Shown here: piece by piece, positions 7,753 through 21,194 of the stretch
Position numbering within the stretch: position 1 is the first letter of the stretch
Layout: each line of letters opens with the position of its first letter
Origin: CADEFQ01 sp035342635
GTDB lineage: Bacteria > Pseudomonadota > Gammaproteobacteria > Steroidobacterales > Steroidobacteraceae
NCBI GenBank assembly: GCA_035342635.1
Contig: DAOQXO010000015.1
Coordinates: forward strand, 1 to 37,191
Direction: 5' to 3'
Length of the DNA: 37,191 bases
The notes under the pieces: generated by a model
Seen by the model: only the letters and a program-made list of their open reading frames with translations
What the model was told of the DNA's origin: nothing
Database searches by the model: none
Translations under genes and position numbers: made by a program

Positions 7753-8931
7753 ATGTTCGAATTAATGGACGCATACAGCCAGAGCGCCGTGATCAAGGTG
7801 CTCGGGGTGGGCGGCGGCGGCGGCAACGCCGTGGCCCACATGGTGGGCACGGGCATCGAGGGCGTGGAGTTCCTGTGCATCAATACCGATGCCCAGGCCC
7901 TCAAGCACTCGAAGGTCAAGACGGCGCTGCAGATCGGCGCCAACATGACCAAGGGCCTCGGCGCCGGCGCCGACCCCGAGGTCGGTCGCCAGGCGGCGAT
8001 GGAAGACCGTGACCGCATCATCGAACTCATCGAGGGCTGCGACATGCTCTTCATCACCGCGGGCATGGGCGGCGGCACCGGCACGGGCGCCGCGCCGGTT
8101 GTCGCGCAGGTGGCGAAGGAGATGGGCATCCTGACGGTGGCCGTGGTCACCAAGCCGTTCGAGATGGAGGGCGGCAAGCGCATGCTGGTCGCGGAGCACG
8201 GCATGGCCGAGCTCGGCAAGTATGTGGATTCGCTGATCACCATCCCGAATCAGAAGCTGCTGACCGTGCTTGGACCGCAGGTCACGCTGCTCGATGCGTT
8301 CAAGTCGGCGAACGAGGTGCTGCAGGGCGCCGTCCAGGGCATCGCCGAGCTGATCACGCGCCCAGGCCTGATCAACGTCGACTTCGCCGACGTGCGCACC
8401 GTGATGTCGGAAACCGGCATGGCGATGATGGGCTCGGGCTCGGCGAGCGGCGAGGGCCGCGCGCGCGAGGCCGCCGAGGCCGCGGTGTCCTCGCCGCTGC
8501 TCGAAGACATCAACCTGCAGGGCGCGCATGGCGTGCTCGTGAACGTGACCGCAGGCATGGACCTTTCGATCGGCGAGTTCCAGGAAGTGGGCACCATCGT
8601 CAAGCAGTACGCCTCCGAGGACGCGACCGTCGTCGTCGGCACCGTGATCGATCCGGATCTGGCCAGCCAGCTGCGTGTGACCGTGGTGGCAACCGGCCTC
8701 GGGCGTATCCCCGTGTCGACGGCACGTCCGCGCGACGCCGGGCGCGAACCCGCGCGTGCCGAGCCGCCGATGCGCGTGGTGCGCCGTTCACCGCTCAGCA
8801 GCTCGGATTACGCCGCGCTCGACCGTCCGACCGTGCAGCGCCAGCGTGCGGTGGGCGACGGGTTGCGGGCCGACATCGCGGATGAGGATGTGCTCGACAT
8901 CCCGGCCTTCCTGCGGCGCCAGGCCGACTGA
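7753..8931 (+). CDS. ftsZ: FtsZ, tubulin-like GTPase forming the Z-ring
   Basis: FtsZ polymerises with GTP at mid-cell and organises the divisome. The 392-residue protein has the N-terminal glycine loop VLGVGGGGGNAV (about residues 16-27), the tubulin signature GGGTGTGAAPVVA (about 106-118), and the T7 synergy loop NVDFADV (about 208-214) needed for GTP hydrolysis. A disordered linker leads to the conserved C-terminal peptide DIPAFLRRQAD, which binds FtsA, ZipA and ZapD. The frame is open from 7711, but the ATG at 7753 is chosen because AAAGGAG lies at 7736-7742 and the N-terminus then matches the family. This is the clearest ribosome-binding site in the cluster, consistent with high FtsZ output. 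Confidence 0.98.
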   Translation: MFELMDAYSQSAVIKVLGVGGGGGNAVAHMVGTGIEGVEFLCINTDAQALKHSKVKTALQIGANMTKGLGAGADPEVGRQAAMEDRDRIIELIEGCDMLFITAGMGGGTGTGAAPVVAQVAKEMGILTVAVVTKPFEMEGGKRMLVAEHGMAELGKYVDSLITIPNQKLLTVLGPQVTLLDAFKSANEVLQGAVQGIAELITRPGLINVDFADVRTVMSETGMAMMGSGSASGEGRAREAAEAAVSSPLLEDINLQGAHGVLVNVTAGMDLSIGEFQEVGTIVKQYASEDATVVVGTVIDPDLASQLRVTVVATGLGRIPVSTARPRDAGREPARAEPPMRVVRRSPLSSSDYAALDRPTVQRQRAVGDGLRADIADEDVLDIPAFLRRQAD

Positions 8932-8952
8932 CGCGCAGGCGACGTTGTGCTA

Positions 8953-9039
8953 CGGTAGCGCCCCGTTCCTGCCGGGGCCGGTGCGCCCTTGCCGGCGCCT
9001 CGCTCCAGCCGGTTTCCTGATGGGGATCGGGCGCTACCG
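8953..9039 (+). promoter_or_regulatory. Possible structured lpxC leader: 11-bp inverted repeat between ftsZ and lpxC
   Basis: CGGTAGCGCCC at 8953-8963 is the exact reverse complement of GGGCGCTACCG at 9029-9039, with 65 nt between them. The right arm ends one base before the TAAGG (9041-9045) that is the likely ribosome-binding site of lpxC. The enclosed sequence contains further short GC-rich complements. A folded transcript would place a long stem beside the lpxC start region. No U-tract follows, so it does not look like an intrinsic terminator. Function is unproven. Confidence 0.4.
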
Positions 9040-9050
9040 CTAAGGCCAAA

Positions 9051-9974
9051 ATGGTCGGTCAACGTACTCTGAAGAATGCCATCCGCGCCTCCGGCGTCGG
9101 CCTGCACACCGGCACCAAGGTGCTGATGACGGTGCGTCCTGCGCCGCCCGACCATGGCATTGTGTTCCGGCGCGTCGATCTCGACCCGCCGGTCGATATC
9201 CCGGCCTGCGCCGAAAACGTCGGCGAAACCACGCTCGGCACGGTGCTCGTCAAGGGCAACGCGCGTGTTTCCACGATCGAGCACCTGATGTCGGCCTTCG
9301 CGGGTCTCGGCATCGACAACGCGATCGTCGAAGTGAACGCGCCCGAAGTGCCGATCATGGACGGCAGCGCAGGCCCCTTCGTGTTCCTGCTGCAGTCGGC
9401 GGGCATCGAGGAGCAGGCGGCGCCGAAGCGCTTCGTGCGCATCCTCAAGCACAAGCGCGTTGAGGACGGCGACAAGTGGGCCGAGTTCCACCCGTTCGAC
9501 GGCTTCAAGGTGAATTTCCGGATCGAGTTCGACCACCCGATCTTCAAGCGGCGCACGCAGAGCGCCTCGATGGATTTCTCGACCACTTCCTTCCTCAAGG
9601 AAGTGAGCCGGGCACGCACCTTCGGTTTCATGCGCGACCTCGAGGCGATGCGCTCGCACAACCTGGCACTCGGCGGCAATCTCGACAACGCGATCGTGCT
9701 CGACGACCAGGGCATCATGAACGAGGACGGCCTCAGGTACGAGGACGAGTTCGTGAAGCACAAGATCCTGGACGCGATCGGCGACCTCTACCTGCTCGGT
9801 CACAGCCTGATCGGCGAATTCAGCGGGTACAAGTCGGGCCACGGCCTCAACAACCGGCTGTTGCGCGCGGTGCATGCCGACAGCGAGGCCTGGGAAGAAG
9901 TGGTGTTCGAATCCGCGAAGGACGCGCCGATCAACTACGTGGGTACCGAGGCGCTGCCGAGCAGCGCGGCCTAG
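9051..9974 (+). CDS. lpxC: LpxC, UDP-3-O-acyl-N-acetylglucosamine deacetylase
   Basis: LpxC is the zinc deacetylase that catalyses the committed step of lipid A synthesis. The 307-residue product has STIEHLMSAF with zinc ligand His78, the substrate-region motif DGSAGPF, NLDNAIVLDD, and HKILDAIGD with zinc ligands His237 and Asp241. The length matches the family (about 305 residues). The ATG at 9051 is preceded by TAAGG at a spacing of 5 nt. The gene follows ftsZ by 119 nt, the usual gammaproteobacterial arrangement. Its last 4 bases overlap the end of the convergent dciA gene. LpxC level is post-transcriptionally controlled in enterics; the inverted repeat just upstream could matter here. Confidence 0.98.
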   Translation: MVGQRTLKNAIRASGVGLHTGTKVLMTVRPAPPDHGIVFRRVDLDPPVDIPACAENVGETTLGTVLVKGNARVSTIEHLMSAFAGLGIDNAIVEVNAPEVPIMDGSAGPFVFLLQSAGIEEQAAPKRFVRILKHKRVEDGDKWAEFHPFDGFKVNFRIEFDHPIFKRRTQSASMDFSTTSFLKEVSRARTFGFMRDLEAMRSHNLALGGNLDNAIVLDDQGIMNEDGLRYEDEFVKHKILDAIGDLYLLGHSLIGEFSGYKSGHGLNNRLLRAVHADSEAWEEVVFESAKDAPINYVGTEALPSSAA

Positions 9975-10354
9975 CGCGCGGGCGTGGCCCGCGCCGGGGG
10001 CTGGACCTTGACCCGCACGGCCCCGAGGTCGGGGTCGTACTCGCGGGCCTGCGCGAGCAGGTCGTCGGCGGCAAACTGCAGCCGCGCCGCCCAGGCGGCG
10101 GAGGCGACATAAATCGTCAGAATATGACCGCGCTCGACCGCGGAGGTGACATGGGGGGCAAGATCCGTGGCCACGGCCGCCTGCACGAACCTGAGCCAGT
10201 CTCCAGCGGCTTGCGCGCGCCGCTGCAGGGCGGTGAGGGGTGACGAGGGGCGGGCCAGCAGGTCGGTCAGCGGGCGCGGTTTACCATATCGGGCAGACCC
10301 TGATTTTCCAGTCTGTGCGCCAGTCTTCTTGTGTCGATTACGCTCATTCGGCAT
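9971..10354 (-). CDS. dciA: DciA-like DUF721 protein, putative replicative helicase loader
   Basis: This 127-residue protein begins with a basic disordered segment (residues 1-30, many Lys, Arg, Gly). A DUF721 domain follows, with an alpha-helical stretch around LTALQRRAQAAGDWL and a beta strand segment around HILTIYVASAAWAARLQF. DUF721/DciA proteins interact with DnaB and are the ancestral bacterial helicase operators in species lacking DnaC or DnaI. The usual place of such a gene between lpxC and the M23 peptidase upstream of secA supports the call. It is convergent with lpxC, with stops overlapping by 4 nt, and divergent from the peptidase gene across only 31 nt. I assign the family from pattern and context; the loader role is family knowledge. 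Confidence 0.8.
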   Translation of the reverse strand: MPNERNRHKKTGAQTGKSGSARYGKPRPLTDLLARPSSPLTALQRRAQAAGDWLRFVQAAVATDLAPHVTSAVERGHILTIYVASAAWAARLQFAADDLLAQAREYDPDLGAVRVKVQPPARATPAR

Positions 10355-10385
10355 ATTTCACCCGCCATTGGTGCGAGAATAACGG

Positions 10386-11306
10386 ATGAATCTGATTTTC
10401 TTCTCCCGGCGCGAAGGGCGCGCCCGCCATCTGAACCTTGCCCACCCGGTCACGCTGGGAGCGGTGGGTGCGCTGGCAGTGGGGGTCCTCGGCATCGCCT
10501 TCGTGCTCGGCCTCGAACTCGGCCAGCGTTCCGGCAAGGTGTTCGCGCGCGGTGATTCCCAGCACTGGGCGCTGCAGATCAAGCAGCAGCAGGCGGAAAT
10601 CGCCAACATGAAGAACGCGCTGCAGGAGCGGATCGATGCGCTCTCGATGCGCATGGGCCAGGTCAATGGCCAGATGATCCGCCTCGATGCCCTCGGCAAG
10701 CACCTCGCCCAGATGGCGAATATCGACGAGCGGGAATTCAACTTCGACGCCGCGCCGCCCGCCGGCGGTCCCGAGGACGGGGCCGGGGGCGTCGCCGCCC
10801 AGATTCCCGACATCACGAGCATGCTGAACGACCTCGAGGCCCGCATCAACCTGCGCGACGCGCAGCTCGCGGCGCTCGAGAACGTGCTGATCGCGCGCCA
10901 GCTGCGCGAGCAGATCCACCCCGAGGGCCGCCCGGTGCGCCAGGGGTTCATCTCCTCTTATTTCGGCTCGCGCCAGGACCCGTTCACTGGCCTTGGGGCG
11001 TTCCACAAGGGCATCGATTTCGCGGCCCAGGCCGGCGCGGACGTCGTGGCCGTGGCCGCGGGGATCGTCACCTGGTCGGGCGAGCGCGCAGGTTACGGCG
11101 AGCTGGTCGAGGTCAACCACGGCAACGGCTATGTCACCCGTTACGCGCACAACCGCCGCAACGTGGTGGCTGTCGGGCAGACCGTGCAACGCGGCGACGT
11201 GCTGGCGCAGGTCGGCTCCACCGGCCGCTCGACCGGTCCGCACGTGCACTTCGAGGTACTGCGCCAGGGCCGCCAGGTCGACCCGCTGACCTTCATCCGG
11301 CGCTGA
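10386..11306 (+). CDS. M23 (LytM-type) peptidoglycan endopeptidase, membrane anchored
   Basis: The 306-residue protein has an N-terminal membrane helix (about residues 22-43), a coiled-coil-like region (about 58-115), a second helical segment (about 135-170) and a C-terminal M23 domain. The zinc-site pattern is intact: HKGIDFA with His207 and Asp211, and HVHFEV with His286 and His288. It is therefore probably an active periplasmic endopeptidase acting on peptide cross-links, unlike EnvC- or NlpD-type activators that have lost these residues. Similar genes lie upstream of secA in many non-enteric gammaproteobacteria, the place held by secM in enterics. A GTGTC-rich leader is not seen; the ATG at 10386 has no strong ribosome-binding site. 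Confidence 0.9.
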   Translation: MNLIFFSRREGRARHLNLAHPVTLGAVGALAVGVLGIAFVLGLELGQRSGKVFARGDSQHWALQIKQQQAEIANMKNALQERIDALSMRMGQVNGQMIRLDALGKHLAQMANIDEREFNFDAAPPAGGPEDGAGGVAAQIPDITSMLNDLEARINLRDAQLAALENVLIARQLREQIHPEGRPVRQGFISSYFGSRQDPFTGLGAFHKGIDFAAQAGADVVAVAAGIVTWSGERAGYGELVEVNHGNGYVTRYAHNRRNVVAVGQTVQRGDVLAQVGSTGRSTGPHVHFEVLRQGRQVDPLTFIRR

Positions 11307-11340
11307 CCCGCTGCTCCCCTCAGGGGGCGTTTCCGAATCA

Positions 11341-11370
11341 TTTCCGCTGCGCGCGGTCTATCCGTACAAT
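11341..11370 (+). promoter_or_regulatory. Candidate sigma-70-type promoter for secA
   Basis: TTTCCG at 11341-11346 and TACAAT at 11365-11370 are separated by 18 nt. The -10 element is a good match (5 of 6) and the -35 a poor one (3 of 6). It lies in the 131-nt gap between the M23 gene and secA and would start transcription near 11377, upstream of the leader hairpin. Read-through from the M23 gene is an alternative. Confidence 0.35.
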
Positions 11371-11386
11371 ATCCGCCCTTTCCCGG

Positions 11387-11426
11387 ACCAGGGGCTATGT
11401 AAGCCACTGATCTGGTTTATTTTTTC
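11387..11426 (+). promoter_or_regulatory. secA leader hairpin followed by a U-rich tract
   Basis: ACCAG (11387-11391) pairs with CTGGT (11412-11416), and nested inside GGCT (11393-11396) pairs with AGCC (11402-11405). The loop at 11397-11401 contains ATG directly followed by TAA (11397-11402). TTATTTTTTC follows at 11417-11426. The tract ends just before the secA ribosome-binding site (AAGGA, 11427-11431). It resembles a weak intrinsic terminator or attenuator lying between the candidate promoter and secA. The stem is short and has an asymmetric internal loop, so this may be coincidental in an AT-rich patch. Confidence 0.4.
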
Positions 11427-11437
11427 AAGGATAGTCC

Positions 11438-14247
<2,810 letters not shown>

Positions 14248-14251
<4 letters not shown>

Positions 14252-16110
14252 CCCGCTTCGCGGTGACACGCCTGCCGGTGCGCGTGGTCGCAGCGGCACT
14301 GTTCGATGCACGCGGCCGCGTGCTGATCGCCGATCGCCCGCCGGGCAAGCACATGGCGGGACGCTGGGAGTTTCCCGGCGGCAAGGTCGGGGCTCAGGAG
14401 GACGAGCGTGCCGCACTCGAGCGCGAGCTCACCGAAGAGCTCGGCATCAAGGTGATCGCGGCGCGGCCGTTCATGACTTCGGCGCACCGCTACCCTGATC
14501 GCGATGTCGAGCTGTCGCTGTGGCTCGTCGAGGACTGGCGCGGGGACCCGCGTCCGCTCGATGGGCAACAAATCGCCTGGGCCGCGCCGGGCGAGCTCGG
14601 CGATTGGGATATTCTGGAGGCCGATGAGCCTTTCGTTCGCGCCCTTGGCGCGCTGACCGGGACCGACATGAGCACAGACCAGAATTTCGACGTCCGCAAT
14701 CCCCGCAGCGGTGAGGTCGACTTCCACTTCACCGCGCCGACGACCGCGGAAATCGGCCGCATTGCCGCGGCGCTGCGTCATCAGCAGCCGGTGTGGCGTG
14801 ATGCCGGTATCGCGCATCGCGTGGCCGTCATGCAGCGCTGGAAGGCCACCCTCGAGTCGCACAAGGAGGAGATCGTTGCGGCCCTGTCGCAGGACACCGG
14901 GCGTCACGTGATCGCCGTGGGCGAGTTCGGCTCGATGCTCGGCGCGATCGATCGCTGGTGTCGCCTGGCGCCCACGCTCGGCGCGCAACCCGACGGGCGC
15001 TCGGAGGCCTGGCCCGGCGTCGCCTACGGCTACACACTCGTGCCGTATCCGCTGGTCGGGGCGATCAGCCCGTGGAATTTCCCGCTGATCCTCGCCTTCA
15101 TCGATGCGATCCCGGCGTTGCTCGCCGGTTGCGCCGTGCTCGTGAAGCCGAGCGAGGTCACGCCCCGCTGGGTGGCCCCCGTGCAGCGCACGATCGATGC
15201 CGTGCCGGAGTTGGCCGCGGTGCTCGCCGTGCGGCCCGGAGGGCGCGAGACAGGCGAGGCGCTGGTTGCCAACGTGGATGCCGTGTGTTTCACGGGTAGC
15301 GTCAAGACGGGCCGGCTCGTCGGCGTGAACGCCGCGCAGCATTTCATTCCCGCCTTTCTCGAACTCGGCGGCAAGGATCCCGTGATCATCACCGCGGACT
15401 TCGATCCCGAGCGTGCCGCCGACATCGTGCTGCGCGCGGCGATCACCGCGAGCGGCCAGGCCTGCCAGTCGCTCGAGCGCGTGTACATCGACCGGCGGAT
15501 CCACGATGCGTTCGTGGCCGCGCTCGCCGACAAGGCGCGTGCCATCGACATCAACTGGCCTGACATCCACAGCGGCTACGTCGGCCCGTTCATCTTCGCG
15601 CCGCAGGCGCGCGTCGTCGAAGCGCAGATCAGGGATGCGCTCGCCAAGGGCGCCAGGGTGCTCGCGGGCGGCGAGATCGAGAACCACGGCGGCGAATGGC
15701 TGCGCCCGACCGTGCTCGTCGACGTGACCCATGACATGCAGGTCATGACCGAGGAGACCTTCGGTCCCGTGATCCCGGTGATGGCCTATGACACGCTCGA
15801 GGAAGCGATCGCGCTCGCCAATGACAGCATCTACGGGCTGTCCGCCGCCGTGCTGGCCGGCTCGCTTGCCGAGGCGGAAGCGATCGCCCACCGGATCGAG
15901 GCCGGCGCCGTGAGCCTCAACGACTGCTCGCTCACCGCCATGATGCACGAGGCGGAAAAGAATTCTTTCAAGCTGTCGGGCCTCGGCGGCTCGCGCATGG
16001 GACCGGCGGGGTACATGCGTTTCTTCCGCACCAAGGCCCTGCTGCGCCAGACCGGCACGCCCGCTACCGTCGCCGTGCTCGCCGAGCAGGGCGCGGCGCC
16101 GGCCCGCTGA
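14248..16110 (+). CDS. MutT-type Nudix domain continuing in frame into an aldehyde dehydrogenase
   Basis: One frame of 620 residues runs from GTG 14248, which overlaps the secA stop, to 16110. Residues 1-136 form a complete MutT-like Nudix hydrolase. The Nudix box is intact (GKVGAQE, then RELTEELGI), and the position after secA is the usual place of mutT, whose product sanitises 8-oxo-dGTP. There is no stop codon; after a linker of about four residues an NAD(P)-dependent aldehyde dehydrogenase begins at Met141 (ATG 14668). It has PWNFP, a GSVKTG cofactor loop, LELGGKDP with catalytic Glu372, and SGQACQS with catalytic Cys406. Glu and Cys are 34 residues apart, as in the family. Both domains look active. 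Either this is a real fusion, or the mutT stop was lost by mutation or sequencing error. The aldehyde substrate is not evident. Confidence 0.8.
14668..14670 (+). other. Possible internal start of a separate aldehyde dehydrogenase
   Basis: This ATG gives MSTDQNFDVRNPRSGEVDF, a natural aldehyde dehydrogenase N-terminus of 480 residues ending at 16110. No convincing ribosome-binding site precedes it (CCGGGACCGAC). Independent translation would thus depend on coupling to the Nudix frame. A TGA lies in another frame at 14655-14657, so a one-base shift nearby would restore a MutT stop. Confidence 0.5.
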
Positions 16111-16152
16111 CCACTCGCGAAACAATTCCACCCCTCGACACACAGGCACGCC

Positions 16153-16539
16153 ATGGCTAACGACCCCAATCTGCCCGACATCCAGCTCGATGCAACCAGC
16201 CTCTATCGCGAGGAAGTGTTCACCGACCGCAAGGCCGGCACGCTGCGGCGGCTGGTGCCGATCACGGTCGATGGCAGCGATGACGCCACGCGCGAGGTGC
16301 TGTACTCGGGCCAGACGCAGCTGCTGACGCCGGGTGGCGTGCTCCCGCTGATGTTCGAGATCGACGCGAAGACGCTGTCCGAGGCGCTCGCGAAGTTCCC
16401 CGATGCGGTCAAGACGGCGCTCGAGCAGGCGATCGACGAGGCACGCGAGTATCGCCGCGAGGCGGCCTCGCGCATCGTCGTGCCCGAGACGGGCGGGCTG
16501 CCGCCCATCGGTCCGGGCGGCAAGCTCAAGCTGCCCTGA
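16153..16539 (+). CDS. Conserved small cytoplasmic protein of unknown function
   Basis: The 128-residue product has no signal peptide or membrane segment. It begins with an extended region (LDATSLYREEVFTDRKAGT, about residues 12-30), followed by beta-rich sequence (LRRLVPITVDG, EVLYSGQTQLLTPGGVLPL), one clear charged helix (about 72-106: SEALAKFPDAVKTALEQA onward), and a Pro/Gly-rich tail. I recognise the general pattern from unannotated proteins in other gammaproteobacteria, but I know no function. It starts 42 nt after the aldehyde dehydrogenase on the same strand, with AGG about 7 nt upstream of the ATG. It is convergent with the S9 peptidase gene, so it could be co-transcribed with the upstream gene. 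Confidence 0.85.
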   Translation: MANDPNLPDIQLDATSLYREEVFTDRKAGTLRRLVPITVDGSDDATREVLYSGQTQLLTPGGVLPLMFEIDAKTLSEALAKFPDAVKTALEQAIDEAREYRREAASRIVVPETGGLPPIGPGGKLKLP

Positions 16540-16551
16540 GGCGCCGGCGCC

Positions 16552-18807
16552 CTACAGGTTCTCGTCGAAGAACCGCTTCACGCTCTGGTAGGCGTGCGGG
16601 CCCATGTCCGCGTGCCTGATCAGGCCATGCTTGCCACCGGGATAGGGCATCACGTCGAATGGCTTGCCGAGATCCTGCAGGCGCTTGAAGAGCGCGGTGC
16701 TGTGGGTGAACAGCACGTTGTCGTCGGCCATGCCGTGGATCACGAGCAGGGGGCCGGCGAGGCCTTCGGCGTGCGCCAGCACGTTGCTCGCCGCGTAGCC
16801 CGCCGGGTTCGCTGCCGGCGTGCCCATGTAGCGCTCGGTGTAGTGCGTGTCGTAGAGGCGGAAATCGGTGACTGGCGCGCCGGCGACGCCCGCGGCAAAG
16901 TGGGTCGGCGCCTGCATCATGCTCATCAGCGCCATGTAGCCGCCGTAACTCCAGCCCCAGATCCCGATGCGCGCGGGATCCACGTACGGCAGTGAGCGCA
17001 GGAACTCGACCCCCTTCACCTGGTCCTCGACCTCGATCGAGCCGAGGCGATGAAAGGCCGCGGTGTCGAACTGCACGCCACGCATCGCGGTGCCGCGATT
17101 GTCGAGCGTGAACAGGACGTAGCCCGACTGTACGAGATACTGGCGGAAGAGGTTCCCCCAGGCGTTGCGTACGCGCCCGAGGACGCCCGGCCCGCCATAG
17201 ACGTCGACGATCACCGGATAGCGCTTGCCGGGCACGAGGTGCTTCGGTGCGGTGAGCTGGTAGTACAGGGTCTGCCCGTCGCTCGCCCGCAGCGTGCCGA
17301 AGGTCGAGGGATTGTGCGCATCGAGGTAGGGCGCATAGGGGTGCGTGGCATCGAGCGTGTTCGCGACGAGGGCCTCGCGCACGCTGCCGTCGAGTTTGCG
17401 CAGCGCCACCGACGGCGGCTGCTCGCTGGTCGACCAGGTATCGAGGTAGTAGCGCGTGTCGGGCGACATGCGCACGGTGTGCCAGCCCGCCTCGCGTGAA
17501 ATCCGGCGCGGCTCGCCGGGCTTGCGGTACGAAGTCACGTAGAGCTGGCGCTCGATCGGCGAGGCCATGTTCGCCATGAAGTAAACCAGGCCGGCGCGCG
17601 AGTCGACGCCACGGATCGCGCGCAACGAGTCGCCGCGGTCCTCGGCGGTCACCATCCACTCGCCACCGGTCACTGCGTGCTTCAGCGTGCCATCGGCCCC
17701 GTACAGGTACAGGTGGTGGTAGCCCGAGCGCGACGAGCCCCACAGGAAATCCCCGCGGTCACCGACGAACACGAAGTCGTCGACGATATCGACCCAGGTG
17801 TCCGAGCGCTCCTCGAGCAGGGCGCGGGTCGCGCCGCTCGCGGCATCGGCCTTCAGCAGCGTGAGCAATTTCTGGTCGCGGCTCTGGCGCTGTATCGCGA
17901 TCGATCGCGCATCGGGGAACCAGGCCACTCGCGCCAGGTAAATGTCGGGGTTCGCACCGAGGTCGACGCGTGCCGCCGGACCTCCCTCGATGTGCGTGAC
18001 GAACAGCTGCACGTCGGCGTTGCGCTCCCCGGTGGCCGGATAGCGCTGCTTCACGACCTTCACGCTGTCGGCATGGATCTCGAAGCGCTCGATCTCGGCG
18101 ACCGGCGCCTCGTCAACGCGCGCGTAAGCGATGCGCGATTCGTCCGGCGCCCACCAGTAGCCGGTATTGCGGTTCATCTCCTCCTGGGCGATGAACTCGG
18201 CGACGCCGTAGGAGACGAGCCCGCCACCGCCCTGCGTGATCGCGATTTCGCGCCCGCTCGCGAGTTCCAGCACGTGCAGATTCTGCTCGCGGATGAAGCT
18301 CACGTAGCGGCCGCGCGGGGAGAAGCGCGCGTCGGTTTCGTAGGCCGCCGTCTGCGTGATGCGCTGCACGGCGCGCTCGGCTGGCGCACCGAGATCGTAG
18401 ACGTACAGGTCGCCGCCGAGCGGCACCAGGATACGCCGGCCATCGGCCGACAGGTCGTATTCGAGTATGCCGCCGAGCGAGGAGGTGCGCTGGCGCTCGC
18501 GGCGCGCTTCCTCCTCGGCGGACAGTGCGCCGCCCGCCGTGGCGAGCCGCGCTGAATCGACCAACAGCACGTGGCGCCGCGTGCGGATCTCGTAGGCCCA
18601 CAGGTCGAAGGTGTCCTTCGCGTCCGCCTTGGCGCGCAGGTAGGCGATGCGCTCGCCATCAGGCGCGAAAGTGGCACCGCGCAGCGTGGGGCCCGACAGG
18701 TCGGGCGCGGAGAACAGTCGCTCGATCGTCAGTTCGTCGGCCGCCGCCGGCCAGGCGACCAGCCAAAGGAGCAATGCGACGAAGCGAGTGGGGCGCAGTG
18801 CGGTCAT
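16552..18807 (-). CDS. Secreted S9 serine peptidase, dipeptidyl peptidase IV-like
   Basis: The 751-residue product has a signal peptide (MTALRPTRFVALLLWLVAW, cleavage likely after the AAA that follows), an N-terminal beta-propeller with the DPP-IV Glu motif region QEEMNRNTGYWWAPD, and a C-terminal alpha/beta-hydrolase domain. The catalytic triad is visible: Ser620 in GWSYGGYM, Asp695 in HGMADDN, and His727 in GGKHG. DPP-IV type enzymes release X-Pro dipeptides from peptide N-termini, here probably in the periplasm. The frame is open upstream to 18843, but the ATG at 18807 places the signal peptide at the N-terminus. It diverges from the prolyl oligopeptidase gene across 57 nt, so the two may share a control region. 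Confidence 0.9.
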   Translation of the reverse strand: MTALRPTRFVALLLWLVAWPAAADELTIERLFSAPDLSGPTLRGATFAPDGERIAYLRAKADAKDTFDLWAYEIRTRRHVLLVDSARLATAGGALSAEEEARRERQRTSSLGGILEYDLSADGRRILVPLGGDLYVYDLGAPAERAVQRITQTAAYETDARFSPRGRYVSFIREQNLHVLELASGREIAITQGGGGLVSYGVAEFIAQEEMNRNTGYWWAPDESRIAYARVDEAPVAEIERFEIHADSVKVVKQRYPATGERNADVQLFVTHIEGGPAARVDLGANPDIYLARVAWFPDARSIAIQRQSRDQKLLTLLKADAASGATRALLEERSDTWVDIVDDFVFVGDRGDFLWGSSRSGYHHLYLYGADGTLKHAVTGGEWMVTAEDRGDSLRAIRGVDSRAGLVYFMANMASPIERQLYVTSYRKPGEPRRISREAGWHTVRMSPDTRYYLDTWSTSEQPPSVALRKLDGSVREALVANTLDATHPYAPYLDAHNPSTFGTLRASDGQTLYYQLTAPKHLVPGKRYPVIVDVYGGPGVLGRVRNAWGNLFRQYLVQSGYVLFTLDNRGTAMRGVQFDTAAFHRLGSIEVEDQVKGVEFLRSLPYVDPARIGIWGWSYGGYMALMSMMQAPTHFAAGVAGAPVTDFRLYDTHYTERYMGTPAANPAGYAASNVLAHAEGLAGPLLVIHGMADDNVLFTHSTALFKRLQDLGKPFDVMPYPGGKHGLIRHADMGPHAYQSVKRFFDENL

Positions 18808-18864
18808 GGGGCGGATCACTTTGTTAGACTGCCGCATCGGCAATTCGCGAGTTTAGGCAAGAAC

Positions 18865-21012
<2,148 letters not shown>

Positions 21013-21014
21013 GC

Positions 21015-21194
21015 CTAGTCGCGGGAGCCTGGCGCCGGGTCGGCTTCCGGCGCCGGTTCCCCCGGAATCGCATGCTCTTCGCTGAGCCATGCGCCGAGGT
21101 CGATGAGCCGGCAGCGGTCGCTGCAGAATGGCCGCCAGGGCGCCTCGGCGTTCCATTCGATCTCGCGCTTGCAGGTGGGGCAGGCGACCTTCAA
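21015..21194 (-). CDS. yacG: YacG, zinc-finger DNA gyrase inhibitor
   Basis: A 59-residue protein read from TTG at 21194 (LKVACPTCKREIEW...). It has the YacG four-cysteine site CPTC (Cys5, Cys8) and FCSDRC (Cys24, Cys28), followed by RLIDLGAWLSEEHAIPG, which is the family signature. The acidic, Pro-rich tail is variable in the family. YacG binds the GyrB C-terminal region and inhibits gyrase. The TTG overlaps the zapD stop codon (TTGA), so it is probably translated by coupling; no ATG or GTG start fits. The order coaE-zapD-yacG is conserved in gammaproteobacteria. Confidence 0.9.
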   Translation of the reverse strand: MKVACPTCKREIEWNAEAPWRPFCSDRCRLIDLGAWLSEEHAIPGEPAPEADPAPGSRD

